Shown: piece by piece, positions 1-10,386 of the stretch
Position numbering within the stretch: the stretch's first letter is position 1
Layout: the number at the start of each line of letters is the position of its first letter
NCBI GenBank assembly: GCA_028687815.1
Contig: JAQTZK010000001.1
Span: 1-54,564, forward strand
Length of the DNA: 54,564 bases
Direction of reading: 5' to 3'
From: Candidatus Altimarinota bacterium
Lineage (GTDB): Bacteria; Patescibacteriota; Gracilibacteria; BD1-5; UBA2023
Program-made: the position numbers and the translations under genes
The notes under the pieces: generated by a model
What the model was told of the DNA's origin: nothing
Seen by the model: only the letters and a program-made list of their open reading frames with translations
The model's database searches: none

Positions 1-1853
1 CCTATAGCATTATAGAGCTCTAAATCATCATCTTTCCCACGAGTCATAATGAGTTGTATCTTTTCGATTGGCTTTATCTGCTTTCGCTCTTTTTCCGTCA
101 AACTCGCTCATTCATCACATTCTTGGATAATTCACCATTTAGGACGAAGTGCCAGAATCTCTTTATAGAGCATAAAAGCAATCGGGCGACTTGATGAAAC
201 AAACATCGCTTTTCCTTTTACTGATGCTTTTTCTGTAATTCTTTTCTCATAATGTTCGACAAAATCTTTTGCCACCGCTTGAATTCTCTTTGGATCTCAT
301 AGAATTGCTTCCATTTGTGTCACGACTCTTTTACTCTCTTCAATTTGATATTCATTAGCTCCATCATCCGCACATTTTTTGTAGTATTCTTCAATTTCTC
401 TGAGTTTCTTCTCATTGAGTAATACTTTTGCAGCTCGTCCCTCGTACACGATAGGAACGGTGATTTTATCCTCTACTGATTCCTTCATCGTATATGCATC
501 GACGATTCTACCAAACACCTCAAGCGTACCATCTACTGGAGTTCCTGTGAAACCTACATAGGTGGCATTTGGAAGAGAATTATGAAGATATTTAGCAAAA
601 CCGAATTTTTTCTCTACACCCTTACTCGTTACACTTATTTTTTGATCGAGATTGATTTGAGATCGGTGAGCCTCATCCGAAATACAGATAATATTATTCC
701 TATCAGAAAGAAGTTCTGTATTTTCGGTAAATTTTTGAATGGTTGTCAAAAACACTCAACCACTCTTTCTTCATTGAAGAAAATCCTTGAGATCTGATCG
801 AGTTTCAACGCTCACTATGGTATCATCCCCTAAAAATCCTTTTGCGCTCGTAAACTGACCAGAGAGTTGATCATCAAGATCAGTTCTATCGGTGACAATA
901 ACAATGGTCGGACTTGCGAAGTGAGGACTCTTCATAATGATTCTCGTGAGATACAGCATCGTAAAGCTCTTTCCACATCCCGTAGCTCCAAAGTAGGTAC
1001 CTCACTTTCCATCCCCTTCCGGTCGCATGTGCGTTTTTATGTTTTCAAAGAGCTTATTCGCTGCATAATACTGCGGATATCGACAAACAATTTTTACATC
1101 ATCCTTGGATTGGTCAGGAAAATATATAAAATTCTTCACTACATCAAGGAACCTTTCTTTATTGAAGAGTCATTGAATCATCGTAAAAAGAGAGTTAATT
1201 CCATCTCGCTCGATCGACTCATTTCCATCTATTTTTCTCCAGGCATAAAAGAAATCATACGGAGAAAAAAGAGAGCCACTCTTGTTATTTACCCCATCAC
1301 TAATAATACAAAGAGCGTTGTACTTGAAGAGTTCAGGAATATCTCGCTTGTATCGAACGGTAAGCTGGGTGTAGGCATCTTTAATGGTGGTGTTTTCTTT
1401 GACGGCAGTCTTGAATTCGAGTACTACAATCGGAAGACCATTCACATAGACAATTCCGTCGGGTATGCGTTTCTCGTACCCTTGTATTTCGAGTTGATTG
1501 ACTATCTTGAAATGATTTTTACTCACATCTGAGGAATCTATCAATTCTATGAAGAGATCTTTCTTCGATCTATCTTCCCGCTTGATTACGAACCCATCTG
1601 CAATGAGCTTGAGAATAGCTTTGTTGCTGTCATATAGAGCAGAACTCGGATAGGTTTCGAGTTTTCGGATAATAGCGTCTATTTCATGATTCGTGATGTC
1701 ATCATACTTCCCATGAAGATATGTTCGAAGATCCTCCCGAATCAAAACCTCATCAAAACTTCGTTCAATAGTATCGCCACGAACATAAGTATACCCTTCG
1801 TTTTGGAAGAGTTCAATGACGGCCTGTTCGAGAGAGTCTTCGGTAAATTTCAT
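1..1853 (-). CDS. hsdR: Type I restriction enzyme R subunit HsdR (3' end outside window)
   Basis: ATP-dependent translocase and nuclease subunit of a type I restriction complex; it cuts DNA lacking the methylation set by HsdM/HsdS. About 617 residues are visible. Seen in order: the N-terminal nuclease core with an E-F-K of the PD-(D/E)XK fold near residues 136-138, Walker A GATGCGKS near 289, a DEAH box near 393, GFTGTP shortly after, and LIMTRGKDD at the window edge. The frame is held through several TGA codons, including one just before the Walker A strand, where glycine fits. An in-frame ATG at 1877 is possible, but ATG at 1853 gives the usual MKFTE-type start. It is the last gene of the locus and is separated from hsdM/hsdS by four other genes. 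Family assignment is firm. Confidence 0.93.
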
Positions 1854-1885
1854 AGTGGATGATTTATGAGAGTACATTATTTGTT

Positions 1886-2911
1886 TTAACTTTCTATACC
1901 TTCAATTTCCATTTTTAGTTCTTCTTTTGTAGGTAAATACAGTGCATATTTACTTGCAAAAATATTACTATTTTCTGGAAGAGTAATCTCTACGAGAGTA
2001 TCTTTTTTATCTTTGCAAAGAATGATTCAAATAGTCTTGTTCTCATGTTCAGTTTTTACAAACCTATCATAATAATTCACATACATTTGCATCTGTCCAA
2101 GATCTTGATGTTTGAGTTTTCAGATTTTTAAATCTATCAAGACAAAACATTGTAATAATCTATTGTAAAATACGAGATCTACAAAAAAATGTTCTTCATC
2201 AAAGGTAAATCTTTGTTGCCTTCCAACAAAAGTAAATCATTTTCCAAGTTCAAGTAAAAAATGTTCTAGCTTATCTATTATAGCCTGCTCTATCTCATTT
2301 TCTGAATATTTATTTGACTCTTCTAGTCATAAAAACTCCAAAATGTACGGATCTTTCAAGATATCTTTTGGATTCTCTGGATAATGATATGTATCTATAT
2401 TTTCGGTTAAAACTCATTTTTTATCAGTACTCAAGATGATTCTTTCATATAGAGCACTATCGAATTGTCTTTGTAATTCTCTTATAGACCAATTATTTAA
2501 AAGAGTTTCTTTTTCATAAAAATTCCGTTCTTTTTCTTCTAATCGAATGAGGATTAAATAATGTGACCAAGAAAGTTCGAATTTCCTAGACAGTGTTTCG
2601 GATTTTGAAGAATCTTGAGATTGGTCAGCCGGTATTTGGCTTTTTCAATATATAAAATAAAACTTTCTCATATTTTCCAAATTATCTACCGAAAACCCCT
2701 TTCAAAATTCTTTTATCAGTTCTTCACTAAGATTTTTGAGAGTTTCTTTTCCATACAAAGCTCTTGTATTTCATCATTGCTCATGCTCTACGATAATTTT
2801 TCCGATCTCAAAATATGTATACACCATGGTGGAGTTTACACTTTTTACTATTTGGCTTTTGGCTTGGAGTAAGAGATTTTTTATGGATGAGTAAATGATT
2901 GTGTCGAGCAT
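1886..2911 (-). CDS. DUF1016 / YhcG-family PD-(D/E)XK nuclease-like protein
   Basis: About 341 residues. The N-terminus has the DUF1016 signature (YTYFEIGKIIVEHEQG) and the C-terminus ends in the family-typical YLPTKEEL stretch. The family contains a predicted PD-(D/E)XK nuclease domain and is often found inside type I restriction loci; its precise role is not established. I chose ATG at 2911 because the longer in-frame start at 2968 is GTG and would overlap the preceding RhuM remnant. Contains in-frame TGA read as Gly. It lies between the RhuM remnant and hsdR on the same strand, so it is probably co-transcribed with hsdR. Confidence 0.8.
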
Positions 2912-2921
2912 AGGTGTGAAT

Positions 2922-3269
2922 TTATTGAGTAAAGCTTGTTGTTGCCCAAATTTTAAACTGAGTTCCACAAATAGAGTTTACCCGATATCAAACAGAGATA
3001 ATCATATCAAGATTATAGTGTTTTATATTTCTCGTAACTTGCCTATTTCACTCTTGCCCAACTACCGAGAAATTCTCGGAAGTTCATTTTTCGCTTATTT
3101 CTCAAGTTTCGTAAATATTCTTTATATGTAAAGCTACATTATCTGCGGTGCAATCAAAAAGCTCTCACATAGTTTTTTGAGACAGCCAAATAGTTTCATC
3201 TTTTACAAGAGTATCTACTTTGATTTTTCAATCAGCTGTTTTGTAAATAAGTATTTGAGGGGGGTGCAT
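2922..3269 (-). pseudogene. RhuM-family protein, N-terminal fragment
   Basis: 115 codons starting MHPPQILIYKTADGKIKV, with the RhuM/Fic-associated N-terminal pattern: ETIWLSQKTMGELF, then VALHIKNIYETGE, then LDMIISVGYRVNS and QFKIWAT. Intact RhuM proteins are roughly three times longer. Here the frame stops six residues after the conserved IWAT. Six in-frame TGA codons all sit where Gly is plausible. The truncation point coincides with the start of the DUF1016 gene, so the 3' part seems to have been replaced when the two genes were joined. It may be an inactive remnant or a functional stand-alone DNA-binding domain. Confidence 0.6.
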
Positions 3270-3281
3270 GGTTACATTTTT

Positions 3282-4076
3282 TTAAATAAAACTTTTCATC
3301 ACTAATCATTCTATCCAATCAATGGGATTTAATTCACTTTCTAATAATGTTTTTATATCATCTCAAGTAATTGCTACTATTATTCTTTCAGAGGCTCAAT
3401 CTCTCAATAAATTTGATTCGACTACCTTTGTAAATCCATTCATCGCAACAACAAATCATATTTTTACAAAATTTGCATGTCAAACAAGTTTTCCCCTCAA
3501 AGTATTTATCACTTCTGTATTTGTGTTAGTAGACCAATTTTTTGCTTCTCATAATATAACTGGAGTTTTTAGGTTGAGCCAAAATGGCTTATTTATGTTA
3601 TTTTTTATAACTAAATCTATCTGTTCATCATCTGCTTGTTTAATATCTGTAACTTCAAATCACTCAATAGAATTAAATAGCCTCTTCAAAAATTCTTCAA
3701 ATTGTTTTCACTTTTTTTGAGAATTAGAAGTATTAATATCCGTTTTTCTTTTTTCTATTGATTCAAATTCTTTTAAGAGTCGGCTATAATCAAATTTATC
3801 GTTCGGAATTATTAACTCTAATAAATTTAATTCCTTTAACAATCTATCCAATTTTGCCTTTTCTAAGTCGTCTTTTTTTGATTGACTATAAAACTTTTCA
3901 AAAACAAGTTTATAAAACTCCTCTTCAAACTTATTTGCTTGTTCCCAAAAAAAAGTCAATTTCTCAGTATTGTAGCCATAAATCTTTTCAACATACTCAA
4001 AAAACTCTAGTCTGGATACTTTTTCGAATCCTGGATTATTTCAGAGTAGGTATGAAGTGATTTTAGCGTTATCCAT
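3282..4076 (-). CDS. Mrr-like restriction endonuclease (PD-(D/E)XK)
   Basis: 264 residues. The C-terminal half shows a restriction-endonuclease-like fold signature: GKQFEEFLKRLFNSIEGFEV, then QIDLVI, then VILGEAKNW, giving the D...E-x-K catalytic pattern of Mrr-type nucleases. The N-terminal half is lysine- and glutamate-rich, probably helical, and not recognised. The frame needs about nine TGA codons as Gly, several at conserved-looking turns. It lies between hsdS/hsdR genes on the same strand, which fits a role in defence against foreign DNA, possibly type IV (methyl-dependent). Specificity cannot be read from sequence. Confidence 0.68.
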
Positions 4077-4138
4077 AAGTTTTTGAGGAAAATATGTTTA
4101 TTTTAGCAGATTTTAGGGAGATATACAAAAACTACTTA

Positions 4139-5428
4139 TTAATAATCAGTTCAATTTTCATAGTCTAATATTGCTTTATATTTTCTCTTATATTCGTCTA
4201 AATTAAAATATTCTAAAATCATTTCATTTCTGTCATAAAATGAAAAAAGTATATTTTTATAATCTTCAAAATCTAATAATCAATCTATCCTAAAAAGTTT
4301 ATATTTGCTATCTGATAATTTTGGAATTGTAGATAATAACACTCATTTTCTTTTATTTAAATTATCAAAATTATAAAATAGTACTGACCCATCAAAATGC
4401 TTAATTTTTTCATTATTAATTTCAAATTCTGAATGAACTAATCTATTTAAATAAAAACCATTATTTTTATTCTCTCATATTTCTTCAATTAAAAATGAGT
4501 TATTTATTTGGTCAATATAAAAATCGGTATAAATTAAATTATTTCAAAAGTAATTTGAAAATTTTGGATTTAATCTTTGTTTGCGTGTAAATAAAGTTTT
4601 ATTGGATTTAGTAAAGAATTTATCAATAGAAAATTGAGGTCAAAAATACATTCATCAAATCAAATTCAATTCTTTATAGTTAGATATACTTATAATTTTA
4701 TCTAAATTCAATTTAATTTTAAATTCTAGATTATTTTTATATTTATCAAAAAATGGTAAGAATTCATAAATAAAAGAATTACGAACTCATAATTCAACAA
4801 ATAGATCATCGTAATATAGGAAATAATTTTTATAGTATACTCCATCTTTATTCCAATTTATTTCTAAATTTGATATATTAACCAATCCATCTTTATCAAT
4901 AGATTCAAAAAACTCCGGATATTTTTCAAAAAAATTTTCTTTAGTAATATTTGGGGTCTTATTTTTATATTCTTGTTCTCTTAATATTTTATCTGATAAC
5001 TCATGGTATTTTAATTCAGTATTATTTAATTGATAATCTTGAACTTCTTTTTTAGTAATTCATAAAATACAATCTCAAAGTAGTCAAAATAAACTTTCAA
5101 ATTTATTTTCATTTATATATTTGACTATATCTAAATATATTTCAGATAACTTTTTTTCAATTTCTTTGAAATTATCTTCATTTCTAATTCTGTAAATTTT
5201 ATTAATAACTTCCTGTGTAAAGATTTTATTATAATTGAAATTATTTGGACCTATAATTATTTTATTTTTAATTAAATCATTATAATCTGCCATACATTTT
5301 AGGTGCTCTAAAATAATATTTACAGATGATATTGATTCTATAATAAATCACTCCATTTCCTTGTCTAAATCATCTTTTAATTCTAAAATAGAATGATAGT
5401 ATTTTAGAATTATTGCTTTTTTATCCAT
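4139..5428 (-). CDS. Unknown AT-rich gene inside the restriction locus
   Basis: 429 residues, MDKKAIILKYYHS to DYENGTDY, read through roughly ten TGA codons. I recognise no family. The protein is very rich in Asn, Lys, Ile, Phe and Tyr, and the DNA is visibly more AT-rich than its neighbours. The N-terminus (first ~70 residues) looks helical; the rest has alternating aromatic/acidic strands and no signal peptide or membrane segment. It sits 30 bp after hsdS and 62 bp before the Mrr-like gene on the same strand. Position and composition suggest an acquired defence or specificity-associated cargo gene, but function is unknown. Confidence 0.72.
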
Positions 5429-5458
5429 TTTAAAAAAACTTAAAAAAACTAAACTCCC

Positions 5459-6673
5459 CTAACTCCTACTTGCCATTTTAGATAAAATCAAATCTTTAAT
5501 TTTTCAAAGATTTTCATTTTCTAGTGTCTTTTTATGCCAAAAATCAACCAATACAGATAAATTAGAATTACGTAAAGCTTCTTCATCTGGAAGTATTATA
5601 ATAAGTTCTTCAATTAAATTCTTACTTAAATTAGCTTGAGCTCATCAATTTGCCATACTTGCAATTTCTTCTTGGTTTGATAATAAAAAATAATACAAAT
5701 ATGATGCATGATTAATATTTTTAGATATCATTGCACAGCATGCTTGATTTGTTGTTGCTTCGAATTTCAAAAATCAGACTTGTCATGCTGTAACTCAGTA
5801 CATTGCCATTAATACGGTATTTACAGGCAATATTTTAGTTGAACTATTTTTAAATCACTTTTTTGATATATATTCTTCAGCTGAGACTAAAATATTATTA
5901 TGAATTTCTCAAGTTTTTAACCATGGAATATCATTTGAATTCCAATATTCAATTTTATCCCTTAAGGGAGTGGCTCAATTTTTCATATCAACAACAAAAT
6001 CTTTTATTTTTCAAGCACTCCACCCCTTCGGTACTTCCTTCTTCAACTCACTACAAAACTCCATTTCTCCACCACTCGACTTATAAGGATTTCCATTTTC
6101 ATCTGAAAACTCAAAATCCACAAACCACTCCCGATACACCGCCTGTGCCGTCTCTTCCAATTTTTCTATCAAACGAGTATTCAAACGAATTCTATTTTTT
6201 ATCACATGGTATTCATCGACGATTTCTTGTTGTTTTGTGATATCGGGAACGGGGAGCTCCATATTACAAAAATCTTCCCATTCCAAACTTCCACGGACTC
6301 AACCAACTGCGTAAAAACATGCTTCGCGATCAAATTCTTCACGACTAAACCACATCATCAAGTATTCTGGCAATAGTTCATTTTCACTATTTACTTCAAA
6401 GACTGGATACGCCTGAGAAATAATGGCTTCTTCGAAATCTTGCATAAGAGCAATGGGTATTTTCTTATCTCTTCTCACTTGCATCAAACTGCAAGCAAAC
6501 TGATTTTTACGAATTATTTTATAATTCTCCATATCTGTTCAAATAATATTTGCCACAGATGGGATAAACTTTTTTGAAATGGTCAATCACAAAAGAAGAG
6601 AGGTTTTAAACCCTCTATTTCGCTCATCCACGAGATGAATCAAATCTCATATTTTTTTATACCCCGATCTCAT
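5459..6673 (-). CDS. hsdS: Type I restriction-modification specificity subunit HsdS
   Basis: 404 residues. It recognises the target sequence for the HsdM methylase and HsdR nuclease. The first half carries IGDLIHLVDERNRG, then GLTISKKFIPS and QFACSLMQVRRDKKIP, all typical of HsdS target-recognition domain 1, followed by a conserved helical spacer (ITKQQEIVDEYHVIKNRI, LNTRLIEKLEETAQ) and a second, more AT-rich recognition domain ending in a second helix. Start ATG 6673 overlaps the 3' end of hsdM by 17 bp, a usual hsdM-hsdS arrangement. Many in-frame TGA codons. The second half has lower GC than the first, consistent with recombination of recognition domains. Confidence 0.92.
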
Positions 6674-8213
6674 ACCCGAGTTCCTTAAAAACTAAAAGTA
6701 ACTCTTCTTTTGAGGTTACTTCATCTCGTAAAAGTTCTCAAAACTCTTTTTGCAAAGCACTCATTTTCTCATCAAAATCGATATTCTCATCTCGATTTAC
6801 AAACTCTATATACTTACTTGGCACCAGTGAAAAATCTTTCTTAGCTATTTCCTCAACGCTCGCACTATAGCAAAATTCTGGAATATTTTGATATTCCTTC
6901 GTTTGTTGCCAATTATGATACGTAGTGGTGATTTGAACAATATTTTCATCGGAAAACTGAGTATATTTTTTCTCAAAAGACACTCACAAAGTACGTAGAT
7001 CCATAAAAAGCACTTCGTTTTTTCTTTCTCTATAATTTTTTACAACTCCGTTCGTTTCTATGATCCTCGCCTTCTTATTCTTATTCAAAATCCATAGAGT
7101 CACACTGATATTGGTCGTATAAAACATATCCGCGGGCAGTATCACAATAGCTTCCACTAAATCATTTTCTATCAACTTTTTTCGGATTTTATATTCATCC
7201 CCCCCTCCTGAAAGCGAACCATTCGCCAGGAGAAATCATGCCACTCCATTATCCGATAGCTTCGCAACCATATTGAGAATCCATGCATAATTTGCATTGC
7301 TTGCTGGTGGGACATTATACCCCATCCATCGAGGATCATCGAGGAGTTCACTTGTCGCTCTCCAGTCTTTTTGATTGAATGGAGGATTTGCCATAATAAA
7401 ATCTGCTTTCAAATCCTTATGTTGATCTCGTTTGAAGGTATCTTCTGGGATATCTCAAAGATTTGCAGAAATACCCCGAATGGCGAGGTTCATTTTCGCA
7501 AGTTTGTAGGTCGTTGCGGTTTGCTCTTGTCCAAATATAGCAATTTCTTTTTGGTTTCCATGATGACTCTCGATAAATTTCATCGATTGAACGAACATTC
7601 CCCCTGATCCACAGGCGGGATCATAGATTTTCCCTTTGTAGGGCTCAATCATCTCAGCCATGAGTCGTACGATACTTTTTGGAGTATAGAATTCTCATTT
7701 TCATTTTCCTTCTGCGAGGGCAAACTTACTGAGAAAGTATTCATATACTCGACCGACTACATCGTGTTCTCTGTCTTTGAGGGTATTTATGTTATTTACG
7801 GTATCGAGAAGTGAGGCAAGCTTGGCAGTGTCGAGATTGAGTCGGGAATAATAATTATCAGGGAGCGCTCCTTTGAGGGAAGAATTATTTTTTTCTACGG
7901 TGGTAAGGGCGGTATCTATTTTGATAGCGAGATCGCCGGATTTTGCATTTTCAATCAGATAACTCCATCTGGAAATCTCTGGAAGATAAAAAACATTCTT
8001 CATGGTATAAAACTCTGTGATTTCCAGATACTTTTCTTTTCATTCAGCGATAAGCTCTTGTTGTCGTTCATTAAATTTGTCATTGGCAAACTTCAAAAAA
8101 ATGAGTCCGAGAACCACATGTTTGTATTCTGATGATTCCACCGTACCTCGAAGCTTATTTGCGGATTCCCAGAGGGTTTCTTCTATACTTTTTTCTTTTA
8201 TAACTTTTGCCAT
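6657..8213 (-). CDS. hsdM: Type I DNA adenine methyltransferase HsdM
   Basis: 518 residues. N6-adenine methyltransferase subunit of the type I complex. Seen: N-terminal helical HsdM_N region ([26 protein letters not shown]), SAM-binding motif [10 protein letters not shown] near residue 198, and catalytic NPPF near residue 276, followed by the conserved WILNM, LLANGSL and [13 protein letters not shown] segments. The frame runs through several TGA codons. ATG 8219 two codons upstream (MYMAKV) is an alternative start. First gene of the minus-strand restriction locus; no other transcription unit lies between it and the tRNA-Leu terminator. Confidence 0.94.
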
Positions 8214-8416
8214 ATACATGAATTAACTGATCATTACTTATGCTACTCAACTTCTATATCAACAATGATGATAATATTATGATGAATTAATTTAAATTAT
8301 GTCAATTTTCATAAACTAATACTTTTGTACAAAAAAGATTATATGAGAAAAACATGAGAATTACAATGAATATCACTTGAATGAATTTTTTTGTAAAATC
8401 AATTAATAGTAACTCT

Positions 8417-8516
8417 GATGGGACTTCCCTTCGGGCCGCCCTCGGCCGAAAGCCAAACCATTGGCTTTCTATTTTCTTCGTTGCACTACGAAAATGCCTC
8501 ACGTTCAAGTCCCATC
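8417..8516. repeat. Structured inverted repeat with a copy of the tRNA-Leu 3' region
   Basis: A perfect 10-bp closing stem (GATGGGACTT at 8417-8426 and AAGTCCCATC at 8507-8516) encloses three hairpins: TTCGG/CCGAA with an inner CCG/CGG, AAAGCCAA/TTGGCTTT, and TTCGT/ACGAA. The 14 bases at 8503-8516 are identical to the T-arm region of the tRNA-Leu gene at 8578-8661 but in opposite orientation. It marks the boundary between tRNA-Leu and the restriction island. It could be a degenerate attachment site, a small structured RNA, or a palindromic mobile repeat. Confidence 0.45.
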
Positions 8517-8539
8517 ATCTAACGGTGCACAAGAAAAAC

Positions 8540-8568
8540 AAAAGACTCATCTTACGATGAGTCTTTTT
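8540..8568. terminator. Rho-independent terminator, probably bidirectional
   Basis: Perfect hairpin AAAAGACTCAT / ATGAGTCTTTT with a 6-base loop and A/T tracts on both sides. It lies directly 3' of the minus-strand unit secF-tRNA-Arg-tRNA-Leu. Confidence 0.75.
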
Positions 8569-8577
8569 GATTTTTCT

Positions 8578-8661
8578 TGGTGCCCGAGATGGGACTTGAA
8601 CCCACACACCTTTCGGCATACGCACCTCAAGCGTACGTGTCTACCATTCCACCACCCGGGC
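8578..8661 (-). tRNA. tRNA-Leu (anticodon GAG)
   Basis: 84 nt with encoded CCA. Acceptor GCCCGGG pairs with CTCGGGC (one G-U), the anticodon loop CTTGAGG gives GAG, there is a class II long variable arm, and the T loop is GTTCAAG. The 3' half is partly copied in inverted orientation at 8503-8516. Confidence 0.92.
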
Positions 8662-8702
8662 AGGGTATTGTTTCTTGTTGAGGTAATTTTCTATCTATTT
8701 TA

Positions 8703-8779
8703 TGGTGCCCCCAGCAGGAGTCGAACCTACAACCAACGGCTTCGAAGACCGCTACTCTATCCAGTTGAGCTATGGAGGC
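8703..8779 (-). tRNA. tRNA-Arg (anticodon UCG)
   Basis: 77 nt with encoded CCA. Acceptor GCCTCCA pairs with TGGGGGC, the anticodon loop CTTCGAA gives TCG, and the T loop is GTTCGAC. It lies 41 bp upstream of tRNA-Leu and after secF, probably on one transcript. Confidence 0.92.
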
Positions 8780-8873
8780 AAAGGGCTATACTTGTCAGCT
8801 TTTGCGTAGTAAAACACAAGAGCAGGCGAAGTATAGCGAATCAGTGATATTTGTAAATTTTTTCTTTGAATTT

Positions 8874-9839
8874 CTACTTCTTGAGTCGAGTCAGGTCGTA
8901 GAGAAGTGGTGCGGCAATACAAACGGAAGAGTAGGTACCTACGAGAGTTCCAAATATAAGAGCAAGCGCAAATCCTTGAATTGCTTGAGGTCCAAAGAAG
9001 AAAAGTGACACAAGTACGATTACGACCGTCATGGAAGTAAATATAGAACGAGTCATCGTGTCGTTGATAGAATTATTAATCATAACTCCAAAATCCAATT
9101 TCTTATTCGCAGGAATCAAAAGATTAGATCGGATTCGATCCATAATAACGATGGTGTCATTGATAGAATACCCGAGTACCGTAAGCATGGCTGTTACGAA
9201 GAAGGTGTCGATTTTGAACTCTGGAAAGAAGAAGCTGGCAGCAACATACAGTCCAAAAGCAATCACTACGTCATGAAGGAGGGAAACCGCTGTAACCGCT
9301 CCAAATGAAAAACTCGTGAACCCCTCAACCGTTCCTCGGAAAGCCCAAGCAATATAGAGAGAAATTACAACGATAATCATCGCAAGCGTAAGGTATGCCG
9401 TTTTCTTGATATAGTCACCAAATGATTCACCGATATTTACATATCGAACCAAAGTAGCTCCCGTGCTTTCTTTCAATTTTGCGGTTAGCATATTTTGAAA
9501 GTCAGTCTTAATAGTATCGAGATCCTTTGCAGAGATATCAGAACTACTATTAAAACCCACCTCTACAACAAATACATTTTCACCGGAAACCTTATATACG
9601 GTCGTAGTGTTAATAGCTGATTTTGACGCAAATTCTGGCTGCTTGGTAATGTCAGTAACAATCGATTCTACTTGGGTTTTTTGGAAATCTCCAGTGTATT
9701 GGAACTCAGATTGAGTACCACCCGTCATATCAATACCAAGTTGAACCGGAATAACGAAAGGAAGCACAATAGAACCTACAAAAAGTGCTAGGGCGATGAA
9801 ATAAAACGAAAAACGATGTTTGATATAATCTATACGCAT
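8874..9839 (-). CDS. secF: Protein translocase subunit SecF
   Basis: 321 residues, a normal length for SecF. With SecD it uses the proton motive force to help pull exported proteins through SecYEG. Seen: a first membrane segment after RFSFYF, the conserved GIDMTGGTQSEFQY segment, a periplasmic domain to about residue 130, then five membrane segments including SLLHDVVIAFG and the GYSINDTIVIMDRIR signature. No TGA codon in the frame. No secD is adjacent, although SecD and SecF are usually neighbours. Confidence 0.95.
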   Translation of the reverse strand: MRIDYIKHRFSFYFIALALFVGSIVLPFVIPVQLGIDMTGGTQSEFQYTGDFQKTQVESIVTDITKQPEFASKSAINTTTVYKVSGENVFVVEVGFNSSSDISAKDLDTIKTDFQNMLTAKLKESTGATLVRYVNIGESFGDYIKKTAYLTLAMIIVVISLYIAWAFRGTVEGFTSFSFGAVTAVSLLHDVVIAFGLYVAASFFFPEFKIDTFFVTAMLTVLGYSINDTIVIMDRIRSNLLIPANKKLDFGVMINNSINDTMTRSIFTSMTVVIVLVSLFFFGPQAIQGFALALIFGTLVGTYSSVCIAAPLLYDLTRLKK

Positions 9840-9960
9840 AAATAAGCAATTAAAAGCTACCTGAAATTTCGCTCATTTATAAGACTTGCGCTCGCAAAGT
9901 CAACCAAAAACAGCTGAGAATGTTGCGTACAAGAACAGAGTTGTATATACTAAATCTACT

Positions 9961-10377
9961 ATGCAGTACAAAATTCCCGTCCAAATCGAAAACGAGGATA
10001 CCATATTTATGGGTCTTTCTCTTCGGCAAATCATTATTATTATGATTGGCGGAGGTTTTGCGTACATGATTTTTAAGTCACTGGAAGGTGGTATTGGACC
10101 AGAAATTGCATCAATTCCTGCGATTTTAGTACTACTGATTGCGGCATTTATTGCGCTCTTTCGAAATGCCGAGATGACCTTTCTTCCGTTTATTCTCAAT
10201 CTGATACGATTAAATCTCAATACCAATGTGCGAATTTGGAGTAAAGGCACGGACAGTTTTTCTAACCTAGAAGTAGGCTACGTGCGACTACTCGCCAATG
10301 CCAAGACCAAAATGGAAAGCAAATGACACTATACCGAAGTCCAAGATGAAGTAAGCGAGAAGCTTGCAAAACTTTAA
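9961..10377 (+). CDS. PrgI-family membrane protein
   Basis: 138 residues. Starts MQYKIPVQIENEDTIFMGLS, the typical PrgI opening, followed by two membrane segments (IIIIMIGGGFAYMIF and ASIPAILVLLIAAFIALF) and TFLPFILNLIRL. PrgI proteins accompany conjugation/type IV secretion-like ATPases of the TraC/VirB4 group. One TGA (10324-10326) is read as Gly, after which 17 codons follow to TAA. It is divergent from secF and followed after 9 bp by a TraC-like gene, so the two form a pair. Confidence 0.82.
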
Positions 10378-10386
10378 TATCAAACC

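Larger units (their letters stand above)
8214..8577. other. Intergenic region between hsdM and tRNA-Leu
   Basis: About 360 bases without a protein gene I can support. The first 200 are AT-rich and presumably hold the hsdM promoter, but I see no clear -35/-10 pair. The rest holds a strongly structured element (8417-8516) and the terminator of the tRNA-Leu side (8540-8568). Short ORFs here are low-quality. Confidence 0.6.

Noticed and set aside
867-1532. 221-codon open frame on the plus strand
   Set aside because: It is antisense to hsdR, whose frame holds recognised motifs; shadow frame.
8461-8847. Plus-strand 128-codon frame over the tRNA genes
   Set aside because: It runs antisense through two tRNA genes and contains their sequence; spurious.
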